DNA of 64,000 nucleotides from Tretioscincus oriximinensis (lineage: Eukaryota; Chordata; Lepidosauria; Squamata; Gymnophthalmidae): assembly GCA_022410635.1 (NCBI GenBank), contig JAJVDF010000359.1, forward strand, positions 355,194 to 419,193, in the 5' to 3' direction. The position numbers and the translations under genes were made by a program. A model generated the notes under the pieces. That model saw only the letters and a list, made by a program, of their open reading frames with translations. It did not search any database and was not told the DNA's origin. Position 1 is the first letter of the stretch, and each line of letters starts with the position of its first letter. Shown here one piece after another: positions 44,931 to 56,123 of this stretch.

Positions 44931-45160
44931 CTAGTATTCTGAAAGGAGCCAACAAGAACATGAAAGCAGGAAGGATCAGGAAGTTGATACCGCACATGTC
45001 AGCCAGCCGATTCTGCAGTCCTGTTGGCTGGCGACTTTGCGCGTTATCTGAATTCCCGCGTATGCGCGGCTCACACCAGGCTGCTGTATAGGAGAGAAGG
45101 CATTTCGCTCTGATTCCAGAAAGAATCTGCAAGCAAATATTCCGAAGCAATGGAACTTTT
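44931..45160 (-). other. Candidate BLK 5' UTR exon
   Basis: CAGAATACTAG-gtaggt on the minus strand is a good donor 146 bases upstream of the exon 1 acceptor. The preceding sequence is not a recognised repeat and has the only CpG-bearing patch nearby (GCGCGGC, CCCGCG). Its 5' limit is unknown. Inference only. Confidence 0.3.
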
Positions 45161-45239
45161 TTCCAAAGTGGAAAAAGGAAGCTCCGTTGTCACGTGTGAT
45201 TTGATTTTCTTAAATTATCGTAATCAAAATAAAATAGTA

Positions 45240-46070
45240 TAATAAATTTAGAGAGGGAGAACTAAAATTAATGACAAAGTGGTATAGGACGCCAGCTCAA
45301 TTATCACATACGCTTAATACATCACCAGTATGTTGGCATTGTAATACAGAACCAGGGACCTACATACATATGTGGTTTGAATGTATAGAAGTCAGGAGGT
45401 TCTGGGAACAGATTACAGGGGAACTCACGAATGTATTTCAAGTGAACATTCCAGTGGTAAGAGAGCTCCTTATAGGAAACAAGAATATAACACAAATAGA
45501 GAGAGAAAATATATATATATATACTCAAACAAGGGATAAGGGCAGCGCATATTCAGATAGCAAGAGGATGGAAGGAGAAAGAAAAGTGGACCCTAGAAGC
45601 CTGGTATGATTATATGGCAGAAACTGTACTCTTTGACTTTCTAAGGGAAAGAAGGCTAAAAAGACTGGGAAGTGTATCCCGTCCAGTATGGGAGGTAAGG
45701 TGGAGGGCCTTCATTACCTACGTGATATTTCACAAGATGTATTCACCCACGGCATTTATGATTTACTGGATACTGGATTTGAAAAGAATCACGTAATATT
45801 TAGTTGGATATCCTCAAGTAGAGGGGGGGAGGGAGGGGAGCACAAAGGGTGAGGTGGAGGGTTTTTTAGGGTATGACATGTATTGACTAATGNGGGGGTC
45901 CAACATATATATGTGTGTACTTATTAGTGTGAATTTAAACATGTCATAATTTATGACATGAATGGAGTAATGGTTGGCTTCAACAAATATAAGTGTGTAT
46001 TTGCAATTGTGCAATTTTTAACATGTCATACTTCATATATATCAATAAAGAAATTTAATAAAAAAAAAAA
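45240..46070 (+). mobile_element. L1-type LINE 3' end
   Basis: Encodes the ORF2 C terminus KWYRTPAQLSHTLNTSPVCW HCNTEPGTYIHMWFECIEVR RFWEQI, with the C..C..H...C knuckle. The 3' UTR ends AATAAAGAAATTTAATAAAA and a poly(A) at 46058-46072. Confidence 0.9.
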
Positions 46071-46213
46071 AAATAAGGTCTGAATCAGGCAAAATTAATG
46101 CCCTAAAGCAGATTTGCAGAAGTGAGTCCTTTTGTAACTGTGGCTACGACTGGCCTTCAAAAAGATGGGCAGGTGCATTTCAACTGCTATCATNTTCCAN
46201 TCTTCATCTGTAG

Positions 46214-46428
46214 TAGGCTGACCAGATGACCCCTTTTTTAGGGTGGGGGGTTAGAAACCCGGTTTTGGAGTGCCTAACGTTTTTTGCTGAGGAAATTCTT
46301 TTCAAAAAAGATTTTTTTTCAATTTTTTTGCTTTTAAAAATTTTTTTCCCCCTCAGGAAAAACNGGGAGGCCCCGCAAAACCGGGTTTTCACCCCCCCCC
46401 CCAAAAAAGGGGTCATCTGGTCAGCCTA
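46214..46428. mobile_element. Foldback MITE, 215-bp palindromic form
   Basis: TA-GGCTGACCAGATGACCCC and GGGGTCATCTGGTCAGCC-TA. The arms pair for about 90 bases each around an AT-rich centre. The clearest palindromic copy. Confidence 0.95.
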
Positions 46429-46559
46429 TCTNTATCCAATAATCAAGATCCATATACAGTATGTTCCAAAATAAAGTGGACTTAAGGGTCATCCAATATT
46501 CAATAAAATTTTAAAAGATTGACCCACATAGATGAAAACAGCAAAACGGAGCCTACAGA

Positions 46560-46717
46560 AGCTCACATTTAGATTTGATTCGATGTAGATATGGATTAGA
46601 TATCATAAAGAAAACCTTCTGCCAGGAAGGGTGGTCAACCAGTGGAACAGTTTGCCACAGGAGGTGGTAGGTTGTTCTTCACTGAAAGTCTTCAAACAGA
46701 GGCTGGAAAGTCATCTG
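46560..46717 (+). mobile_element. CR1-type LINE fragment
   Basis: GATATGGATTAGATATCATA and CAACCAGTGGAACAGTTTGC CACAGGAGG match the (ATTCTATGAT)n CR1 subfamily. It runs into the assembly gap. Confidence 0.88.
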
Positions 46718-46974
46718 NNNNNNNNNNNNNNNNNNNNNNNNNNNNNNNNNNNNNNNNNNNNNNNNNNNNNNNNNNNNNNNNNNNNNNNNNNNNNNNNNNN
46801 NNNNNNNNNNNNNNNNNNNNNNNNNNNNNNNNNNNNNNNNNNNNNNNNNNNNNNNNNNNNNNNNNNNNNNNNNNNNNNNNNNNNNNNNNNNNNNNNNNNN
46901 NNNNNNNNNNNNNNNNNNNNNNNNNNNNNNNNNNNNNNNNNNNNNNNNNNNNNNNNNNNNNNNNNNNNNNNNNN
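46718..46974. other. Assembly gap (257 Ns)
   Basis: Continuous Ns. The gap lies between two CR1 pieces of different subfamilies and opposite orientation, so it was probably caused by repeats. Confidence 1.
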
Positions 46975-47330
46975 ATGACCTTGCACTTGCTTAAGTTGAA
47001 GTGCATTTGCCACTTTGATGCCCACTCACCCAATTTCAATAGATCCCTCTGGAGTGCCTTACAATCATTTTCAGTTTTCACTACCCTGAACAGTTTAGTG
47101 TCGTCAGCAAACTTGGCTACTTCACTATTTACCTCGGCATCCAGATCATTTATAAATATATTGAAAAGCAAGGTTCCCAGTACAGATCCCTGGCGTACCC
47201 CACTTCTTACCTCTTTCTACTCAGAGAACTGTCCATTTAACTGTCCATCTGAAAATCTAGATAGACAATATCAACTGGATCCCCTTTATCTACATGTTTG
47301 TTAACACTCTCAAACATGAGAAAAGGTAGG
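46975..47330 (-). mobile_element. CR1-type LINE RT fragment
   Basis: The minus strand encodes MLFNIFINDLDAEVNSEVAK FADDTKLFRVVKTENDCKAL QRDLLKLGEW, with the catalytic FADD. Enters the gap at its 3' side. Confidence 0.93.
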
Positions 47331-47390
47331 TGGACTGAGCTTTCATAGGTATATCTACTTCTTCAGATGCTCTTAACACCTGAGCCATTC
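47290..47390 (+). mobile_element. Penelope-like fragment
   Basis: CATGAGAAAAGGTAGGTGGA..GCTTTCATAGG..CTTCTTCAGATGC matches the terminal region of the Penelope-like element at 56124. Confidence 0.6.
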
Positions 47391-47394
47391 ATGC

Positions 47395-48615
47395 CTAAGT
47401 GGAATTTGTGCCACTTACATTCATCAGAATCACTGGATTTGGGGTGTGTGTGCATTTTGGAGGGACATGTTTTTGCACCCCAGACTCTGTAAAATGGTAT
47501 GAAAAACAGAGGCCCCAGTGATCCAAACCGGCCCAAGATTTGTTTACATCCTGTGATAATTCAGGTTGTGTGTATCTTGAAGTACATCGCATTTTCTTCC
47601 AGTTTTGAAGAAGGGCCTCTCCCCCTTGCACTAGTGTACACAGATGAGGCCCAATAAAAGCATCTAGAGAAAGATTAGCATCCTAAATAAAATAATCTTT
47701 GTCCAACAATGAAACACATTAAAAGCCCAAAGCATTTTCAAAGAAGATTTATTCTATTCATTTATGACTATTACTAGTGGGTATGGCTGGAAAATCAGAG
47801 AAAATTGAGTTGGTAAGATGCCATCTCACCACTACCGAGTTCAACATCTGGAGCCCTGTCATTGGTCCATAAAGACCAATCAGAGACCTCGGAACCTTGG
47901 TCTCGGCAATAGGAGTATTATTAATAGGAGAGATTATTTTGGCTAGGACAGNTATATCCTCATGAAAATTTGATAGGAAATATATAAAATAAATATAAAT
48001 ATTCCTCCCTCCTGCACTCCTTTGGCTGTTCTTGGGGGTGGGTACTAGTTTTTATCAGGTTTTACAGAGTATGTTGAAATGTGTTAACTTCCTCACAAAT
48101 TGCCAGAGATTTGGGTATGGATATGATAAAGAGAGAGAGAACACAGAGAAAATGTGAGTGTCTGTTCTGAGAAAAGACTCTTATCAGGTCTATCTGTCCT
48201 TATTTCAGAGAAACGGACAGCCGTCACTCTTTCCTGAGCAAGATTACGAGATGAAACCACCATGACTCCATATACACTGGCCGTGTTTATTCTCATATTT
48301 ATACATGTGACTTTCAAAATGAAGAAGAACGAAGAAGCTTCCGTGATTGCAAAAGAGAAGAGTCTGTCCACAGGCCTCTGCAAATGCTCTGAAACATCAG
48401 AGCCCTGAGCTGCCCCACTGCCTGTGATGACCAGATGGAGTGCCCAGAGACTGCTGCCAGGATAGCGCCCACATCCAAGGCCCCACTCCCAGCCCTGTGC
48501 CATATCGCAGCCCCGTGGCCCACTGGGCACAAGCAAACACCAAGCAAAGTGTCTACACCCCGCCACTCAGCTGGCTACCCATTGCATCGCACAATGCAAA
48601 CGGATGCCTTCCACT
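47395..48615. other. Upstream flank, no gene recognised; repeat copy 2 at 47855-47925
   Basis: The only assignment is ATTGGTCCATAAAGACCAAT at 47861-47880, related to 44040-44059 and followed by the same GAGACCTCGGAA. Confidence 0.45.
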
Positions 48616-49124
48616 AGTGAGAGCATAAGGGGAGCCCTCCTGAATGGGGCCACAGCCCATCCAGTTCAACATTCTGGCTGTGCTGGACAGGGTCAATAAT
48701 CCACTTGGAAGTTGGATTTCTGTTGCATTTGCCTCACCAGCTAGTTATATAACCAGCAGATGGCGTATTTTAAAAGATGATTATCTGGATTATTTGGGGT
48801 TTGGGGAGAGAGTACGCATGGTTATTGCTGGTGTGTAGAAGTTTTGACAAGAAGCTGAAAGAGTTGAGAGGCAACAGAATCTGNTATTGACAGTCCAATA
48901 GCATTTGAGAGNAGGGACTACTGGATTTCCTCTTGACAACCAGCCAACAACATGGCTGGCAGGAGAATGCGTCACGTGCATAGAAAATATTGCTTGCCTG
49001 GAGCTGATGGTGCAACAAAACTGTACTATAAAGATATGTATGAGGTGCATTTAAAACAGGAAAACTGGTAAACCAGAAAGTGAGAAGAATTTGGAATAGA
49101 CAAGTATTGTATGAATATAGCCCC

Positions 49125-50495
49125 AGTCTCACACAGAGGCCCACTGGGCATCTCAAGGAGAAGAAAGCAAAATCTTTCCCTGTTTTCCATTCCCTGCAAA
49201 TAATATTTCAGGAATCANGGAAGCAATACCACGAGATCCATCCTAGTACCTTTTTATACCCTTGGTTTCATGAACTTGTCTAATCCTGTCTTAAAGCTAT
49301 CCAGGCTGCTAGCTGTCACCACCTCTTTTGGAAGTATATTTTACAGACCACCTCTGGGTAAAAAAAATACTTCCCTTGTCTGCCCACCAGCTTCAAAAAG
49401 GGGCTCCTGGTCTTAGGCTGAGTTCACACGACGAGCTAAAATCCGGAATAAAGCTATATTCCGGAACATAGCAAGGCGTCTCCCTTCACACCATGAACCT
49501 GTATTCCGGAATATACAACGGTGTGTCTGTGCACACGTATTCTTGCATTCTTGCCATAGGCAGCTGCCTCCACTGCGTTGCTTTGGCCGTGTCCTCCTTC
49601 CAGCCAGCCCTCCGCCTGCTTTCGGGGGCTGCTGTCAAATGGTTTGGCTGAAGCGAGGAGGAGGAGATGGGGAGGTTGACAGGGCGCCTGTCAATGTTCC
49701 CCTTCATTGCGCTGAGCCAATCTCCATGCAGCAGCCCCCAACAGTAGGAGGAGGGCAGGTTGGAAGGAGGGCACAGCCAAAGCAANGCAGCAAAGTTGGC
49801 TGCATGTCACGAGAAGCCTTTTCCTAAGCCCAGGCTGCCCACCACCTGCTTTCAGAGGCCTGGAGGTCACTTGGCGAAATGACGAGCAGCATCGACAGAC
49901 GTCCTGATCTCCAGGCAGCAGCCCCCAAAGCAGGCGGAGGGCAGCCTGGGCTTAGGAAAGGGCGGGGAGAGGAGGCAGCGCTTCATCCTGTCATCGCTCC
50001 CCTCCTGTCTCTCACACTAATAATGTTCACACAGGAGAGGAAAGGGGGAGTGGCTACGAGATGACGGAGGTTGGCTGCGAGATTTCAGAGGTTCTCCGCA
50101 ATGATGCCTGATTACCCCAGCAATAGTTTATTCCGGGATAAATGGCGTTTATTGCAGAAGGACTGCTGAAACATGCTTAACATGTGTGCCCAGACCTTCC
50201 TCATGTTGCTACAATTGAGGAATAAAACAGCTGTGTGAACACAGCCTTAGTGTTGTTTAATAGATAAAATATGTTTTCTCTATTCCCCTTATCCATCCCA
50301 TGCATGAATTTGTATATTTTAATCAGATCACCTCTTAAATGCTATCTTTCTGGGCTGAAGAATTCTAGACATTGCAGCCTGATTTTACAGGACATTTTGT
50401 TACAGCCCCTTGATAATTCTTGTTGCCCTTTTCTGCCTCTTCTCCAGTTCCACAATATCTTTTCCAAGGCCTGGTGACCAGAATTGTTCACAGTA
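49125..50495 (-). mobile_element. CR1-type LINE 3' region split by a Harbinger-type MITE
   Basis: 49125-49415 and 50250-50495 are consecutive parts of one CR1 (GGCTCCTGGTC before, TTAGTGTTGTTTAATAGATA after). They join at the TTA target site of the inserted element. Confidence 0.92.
49416..50246. mobile_element. PIF/Harbinger-type MITE, 831 bp
   Basis: Ends GGCTGAGTTCACACG and GTGTGAACACAGCC are inverted and flanked by TTA on both sides (49413-49415, 50247-50249), the 3-bp target typical of PIF/Harbinger. The interior is GC-rich with repeated GCAGCCCCCAA-like blocks and no transposase. Confidence 0.88.
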
Positions 50496-50496
50496 T

Positions 50497-50945
50497 AGAA
50501 TCATAGAATTTGGACCTCCAGGGTCATCTGGTCCAACTTCTTGCTCAGTGCAGGATTCACTGAAACGTCATAGACACACGTAAAAAACCCAGGAATATTG
50601 GCAGGAAGTTGTAAGAGAAATAAATGGAATGTTAAATACGCAGATAATATTAACTAGTAAGATGGTGCTAAATGGAAGGACGGATCATAGAACAGTGTAA
50701 TTGAGGGTTGTATTGGCCAATTACATCTGTACAAAATGCTCTGATGGGTTTGGAAAGATTTTTCCAAATGGACAAAGCAGAGATTGTATGAATATGAAAT
50801 AAACGTTGTAGCAATAGAGGTATCTGACTTACAAGCAAAAATGGAAGCAAAAATGGTTACCAATTATAAACTATTTGGTGGGAAAACTGAGGTGGGATGC
50901 CACAAAATTGAAACTGGGATTAGATAGATTGTATATGTATAGATG
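50497..50945 (+). mobile_element. CR1 3' scrap followed by L1-like fragment
   Basis: 50497-50570 shows TAGAATCATAGAATTTGGAC CTCCAGGGTCATC (CR1 minus strand). 50570-50945 is A-rich with L1 ORF2-end-like sequence on the plus strand. Confidence 0.55.
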
Positions 50946-51344
50946 GGGCACCCGNTGTCAACAATAACAAATGGCCAGCTTCTGGTTTCTTTCCTTCAGG
51001 TAGAATTTCTGTTTCCAGTTTTATGCTTCTTAGTTGTATTTCTGCCTGCTTTTCTACACCCTTTGCTCACAATGACAAGGCTTATTATAAAAGCTTGGAT
51101 GCCCAGCAGCTTCACGAAGCTGGCAGTAGTAGCAACAGCAGCAGGCCCAAATGTGAAGAGGTAGGACAGGAGTTGATGGTGAGGTCAGCTGGGAAGTGTA
51201 GTCCGGGCANCTTTCAGCCTGCCCAGGGAGGGANGATGCCTCTTTAGCCAGTCCCTTAAAACTAACTATAAGCATGTACTTTGTCCCTTAATACTAAGAA
51301 AAGTATGGGGAATAAGAGAAAGTTTGATATGTATTCTTCTGATA

Positions 51345-51429
51345 TTTTTTTCCCCTCAGGAAAAATCAGGAGGCACCCCCAAAAACAGGTTTTCACCCCC
51401 CCCAAAAAAGGGGTCATCTGGTCAGCCTA
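51345..51429. mobile_element. Foldback MITE half copy
   Basis: Only the right arm: GGAGGCACCCCCAAAAACAG, run of Cs, GGGGTCATCTGGTCAGCC-TA. Confidence 0.8.
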
Positions 51430-51509
51430 CATTTTGCACATTTATATATAATTCTTCTACTCTGGTGTTTATTTGATAGATTTTCTATGTTTAAACCCCT
51501 TGTTGAGGC

Positions 51510-51728
51510 TAGGCTAACCAGATGACCCCGGGGCGGGGGGGTCAAAACCCAGTTTTGCGGTGCCCCCTGGTTTTTCCTGAGGGGAAAAAAAATTAAAAGA
51601 TTTTTTTTTTGAAAAAAAACTTTTTTTTTTGAAAAAAAGCTTCCTCAGCAAAAACCTTGAGCCCCCCCCCAAAACCGGGTTTATACCCCCCCTGCTGCTG
51701 CCCCAAAGGGGGTCATCTGGTCAGCCTA
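51510..51728. mobile_element. Foldback MITE, 219-bp palindromic form
   Basis: TA-GGCTAACCAGATGACCCC at the left, GGGGTCATCTGGTCAGCC-TA at the right, AT-rich centre. Confidence 0.92.
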
Positions 51729-52230
51729 GTTGAGGCTACCCAGGGTTTTTTGCTTTGCTTACTATATTTTCTGCTAACAGGAAGATGACTGAGGGACCCG
51801 TCCACAGGGAGGGATAAAGATTGGAGGGTGGGGTGGGGGTGGGATAATTATTTAAAAACATTGTATGGATTGGGATGTATCATATTGAAATGAAAATGAA
51901 AACAACTATGTTTTGAGCAATAGCAAATACAAAAACCCTGACCGTTTGTCCACCTGCAGACCTTGCATGAAGAGCAGCCGTTGAAATGTTACTTAACGCA
52001 GAGACGTGAGACTTACTTTTAGCCACCCTGGCCTGCCAGGCCTCTCTCTTCCTGTTGTCACGTGGAAAGGGAAGTTATTTGCGCACCTGCGGGCTATTTG
52101 TGAACCCTTCTAAGAATGCCTATGAATAGATTTGCCATTGATCTAATTGTAGCTGCCCTTATTACCACAGCCAGGATGAAGCAAATGTCCTTCTGGCAGG
52201 CTTGTTTTGAATCCAGAACTGTTTTAGAGC
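51729..52230. other. No recognised feature
   Basis: Nothing assigned on either strand. Confidence 0.4.
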
Positions 52231-52234
52231 TTAT

Positions 52235-53040
52235 TCCAAGATACCACCATCTCTTCTGGAAGTGAATTCCATAGACTAATGAGCTTGTGGATGAGAAAAA
52301 AATACTTTCCCTTAAGGCTTCTGCCCATCAAGGGATGCCCTTCAGTCCTAGTATGGTGTGATAAAGAAAATGCTTTTTCTCTATTCATCTTATCCATCCC
52401 TTGTATGATACATCATGCATTCATCAGTTAGAACTCTCTCAGCCCCACCTACTCCACAGGATGTCTGTTGTGGAGAAAGCAACAAAAGCTATGTGCACCA
52501 CCATATGGTTGGCTGCCCTGAGACCTTCGGGTATAGGGTGGGATACAAGTACAAATAAATAAATAAATAAATAAATAATAGATAATCTTTTTAAGGCTGA
52601 AGGGGGCTAAATGTTGTGTTCTGATTTCATAAAGGAGATGAGTTCCTTGATCATTTTTGTCATCCTTTTCTGCACCTTCTCTAATTCTACAATATCCTTT
52701 TTGAGATTTGGTGACCAGAACTGTACAGGCAAAATAATATTTGCCAACCTATTTTCAATTCCTTTCCTAATTATTTCTAACATTGAATTTGCTTTTTTTT
52801 TTTTACTCCTGCTCCACTGAACTGTCCACCAACACCCCAAGTTCCCTTTCCTGCTCTGTCACAGAATGCTCAGTCCCCATCAGTTGACAGGAATAAATGG
52901 GGTCTNTGCCCCAATGGGCAGGACTTTATACTTTCTNCTGTTGAAGTGCACTTGCCACTTTGTTGCCCATTCACCCAATTTCAAGAGCTCTGGAGCTCTT
53001 TCCATCCCTTCCATTTTTCACTACCTTGAACAGAGGAGGG
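52235..53040 (-). mobile_element. CR1-type LINE 3' region interrupted by a SINE
   Basis: 52235-52430 and 52590-53040 are CR1 (ANSMLEIIRKGIENRLANII, KVQKRMTKMIKEL). The middle, 52430-52580, is a SINE on the plus strand with TTGGCTGCCCTGAGACCTTC GGGTATAGGG and an (AAAT)n tail. Confidence 0.85.
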
Positions 53041-53164
53041 GATGTATTTTTTCACCCAGANGCGTATCTGGCTAAAAGACGGAAAACGGAGGGAAGTAAT
53101 AAATTGGTAATTCTCTGGGCGGAAAGATGTGAGAAGTGGAATATTCCAGAGTTCAGTACTGGAA

Positions 53165-53345
53165 CCCCTACTGGGAGGGAAATGAAGTAAGGAAAGGAAG
53201 AACAAAAAAAGGGATGGATGAAAAATTGAAGGGAAGGAAGGAAGATAAAGAAGGGAAAATAAAGGAGGAAAAGAAGAAAGAAGGAAAGGAAAATGGAAAG
53301 AAAGAAAGAGTGAACAAAAGAAAGAAGTGACAAGTGAAAGGGCAA
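53165..53345. repeat. Purine-rich GAAA/GGAA tract
   Basis: Near-pure A/G on the plus strand. ORFs here on both strands are composition artefacts. Confidence 0.9.
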
Positions 53346-53589
53346 TGGGAGGTATCCTTTTCACCATTTACCACTCTATGTACCATATTCATTGCCATTG
53401 GTCATGCTGGTGGTTTTATACGGGAGAAAGATCTCCTGAACAAATGGATGGATAGAAGGACGGATGGTCATCAGTAATTAGACCATTAAAGTGGCTTCCA
53501 ACTTTGATGCTCTCCAAATGTGTCGTCATTTCTTAAGCTTCTTCAGACCTTTGCCAAATGTAAAGCATTAAACCTAAGCTACACCTGCA

Positions 53590-53960
53590 TGTCAGTAAAT
53601 TAAAATATCATGGAAAAGTTAATTTATTTCAGTAATTTAAATAGTCAGACTCATAGATTATATAGATTCATTATACATAGAATGATCTACTTCAAATGTG
53701 TATTTCTTTGATTAGAATGTGATATCACGGCCCCGTCTGGGTTACATCCCGCCACAGGGCTTGGCTATCCACATGCCAGCATAGACTATGACAGGCCCCA
53801 TTCATGGCAGCTTCCTATTCAAAATTTGCAGATCCCAATAAAGTTCAGTAGGGATAGGGCCTATGAATCTACAATATTGAACTTTCTCACAATATTCTAA
53901 TTATCTGAGATACTGATTTGGCGGTTTTGGTTATCTGTAAGCCATAATTATCAACATTAA
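53590..53960. mobile_element. Unclassified DNA-transposon-like repeat
   Basis: ATTAAAATATCATGGAAAAG TTAATTTATTTCAG and AATATTCTAATTATCTGAGA TAC belong to an AT-rich dispersed repeat. A second copy of its left part is at 59725-59830. A GC-richer palindrome-like insert sits near 53725-53870, similar to 61576-61716. Confidence 0.5.
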
Positions 53961-54204
53961 AAGAAATAAGCATTTGAAATTAGAATAATTAATATGTATG
54001 CAATATGATAGAAACAGAAGCAGAAGCAGCAGNAGAAGAAGAACCTGCTCTCAGAGTACAGAGCGACTTACAAGCTTAATTTTCAATCAAAGGCTTACAT
54101 CTTTTCTATCTTCCCCACCAGATTAGCAGCAGTAATCATGAGTCCACTTGAAATATAGATTGCAAATCTTTCTTTTGCATAGCTAATTTGACTAGGTGGT
54201 TAAA

Positions 54205-55000
54205 AACATAGAACATAAGAAGAGCCATACTGGATCAGCCCACAACACATCTAGTCCAGCATTCAGAGGCCCACCCGATGCACCTGGGCAGCCTGAACAG
54301 AGGGAAGCAAAATATGCACCTGTTCATGACTCCCTGCAAATAGTATTTCAGGAGTCCTGCCTGTGGCTCCATCCCTATCCATCCCATGCATGATTTTGTA
54401 CACTTCAAACAGATCACCTCTCAAACGTTNCCTTTCGAGGCTGAAGAGGCCCAGACCTCTTCATAAGGCCAGCCTGCCTTCACAAGGGAGGTGATCCAGG
54501 CCCTTGATCATTCTTGTTGCCCTTTTCTGCACCTTCTCTAGTTCCACAATATCCCTCTTGAGATGTGGGGACCAGAATTGAACACAGNATTCCAAATGTG
54601 GCCTCACCACAGATTTACAAAGAGGCAAAACAGCACTTGCTGACTTCTTTTTAATTCCTTTCCTAATTATCCCCAACATGGAATTTGCTCTTTTTATTTT
54701 ACCTCTGCTGCATCTTCATCAAATTGTCCACTAAGATCCTTTTCTTGCTCGGTCACAGAAAGCTTGGTTCCCATCAGGTGGTAGGAGTATTTTGGTTCTT
54801 TGCCCCAATATGCATGACCTTTCCCTTGCTTAAATTGAAGTGCATTTGCCACTTTGATTCCCACTCACCCAATTTCAATAGATGACTCTGGAGTGCCTTA
54901 CAATCATTTTCAGTTTTCACTACCCTGAACAGTTTAGTGTTGTCAGTTTACCTTAGAATCCAGATCATTTATAAATATGTTGAAAAGCAAAGGTCCAGGA
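54205..55000 (-). mobile_element. CR1-type LINE 3' region with an internal deletion
   Basis: ACATAAGAAGAGCCATACTG at the 3' end, then a jump from CTCCATCCC to CTATCCATCCCATGC. Encodes RPHLE.CVQFWSPHLKRDIV and KVQKRATRMIKGLDHLP. A SINE piece precedes it at 54025-54190. Confidence 0.9.
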
Positions 55001-55009
55001 ATTATTTCA

Positions 55010-55890
55010 GTGTAGCAGTGAAAATTATTCACACTAAAAACTGTAAACCAAGGCTTAGTGTGTAGCCTTAGCATATAGCAAAAACAGCCTTTTCAACCTA
55101 AAATGTTCATGAGAAGAGGAAGGGTGGCCTAGAGAATGAACAATCCCATCTGTAAACCTTCTTTACGCTGTTTCAGCACCACCTCAGAAGTTCTTTCTGC
55201 TGAATTTGAATTGAATTTTGAAGCTAGGCTAGGGGGCATCATGGTTCAAACGACCAGTCAACTGGACTATTCTTTCTTCTCCACCCTGTCTTCTCTTCCA
55301 TTTATGAATCGAGAAATCTAAAGGATACAGTTAAGTTTAGTTGCCTACCTGAATATTCCTGGTGAAGGGCTCAGAGAACATCTCATGAAGATCCACAATG
55401 TCTTCCAGGGCCTTCTGAACAGTCTCGCATCTTCTCCTGGCTGGACCCGTCTTGAGAAGAAGTTTCCATTACTGATGTTTACATGTGTGCAAATATCGTC
55501 CTCTCATTAAGCATTTCGCCTTCGTCAGTTGAGTTCTGTTCGTGGTTTCCTGCTGACAACATGATCTCACACGCTTCTGGCCGCTCTCTTGCACCAAACC
55601 TCCAGCCACGTCATTGGGTTGAGCTAATGTTAGACTTGTGGCTACTTGGGGTAGAAAATAACTCTTCCTTGTGAAGCCCCAAAGGTCTGTGACAGGACAC
55701 ATTTCACATTAGCCAGCCCCATCTTTCTTTCTTCGTATGCAAACCAAGCCATCTTTCATAAATGGTCATTGCTGTCCCATGTCTACACATCTTTTTTATA
55801 TATATACTGTATATACACAGAGAGAGAGTTAAACAGAATAAAGCAAGCATACATATTAATTCATACAAAAAAGAAAATGATACATAATGT
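55010..55890. other. Upstream flank, apparently single-copy; exon-like segment at 55352-55470 on the minus strand
   Basis: No repeat recognised. On the minus strand, ATATTCAG-gtaggc ends an open stretch translating to RRCETVQKALEDIVDLHEMF SEPFTRNIQ, and an octamer-like ATTTGCAC lies just upstream near 55490. It could be a distal BLK 5' UTR exon or chance. Evidence is weak. Confidence 0.3.
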
Positions 55891-55892
55891 GC

Positions 55893-56100
55893 TAGGCTGA
55901 CCAGATGACCCCTTTTGGGGGGGTTTAAAATCAAGTTTGGGGGTGCCTCCCAGTTTTTTTTCTGAGGAAACTTTTTTCAAAAAAAGATTTTTTTTCGAAT
56001 TTGTTTTATTTATTTATTTATTTTTCCTCAGAAAAAACTAGGAGGTATCCCAAAAATGGTTTTCAACCCCACCTCAAAAGGGGTCATCTGGTCAGCCTAA
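55893..56100. mobile_element. Foldback MITE, 208-bp palindromic form
   Basis: TA-GGCTGACCAGATGACCCC and GGGGTCATCTGGTCAGCC-TA. It lies 24 bases from the Penelope-like element. Confidence 0.93.
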
Positions 56101-56123
56101 CAATGTATACAATATAAATATAT

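Noticed and set aside
48093..48566. 157-residue minus-strand ORF near 48.3 kb as a gene
   Set aside because: No family motif, overlapping ORFs on both strands of similar length, and no splice context.
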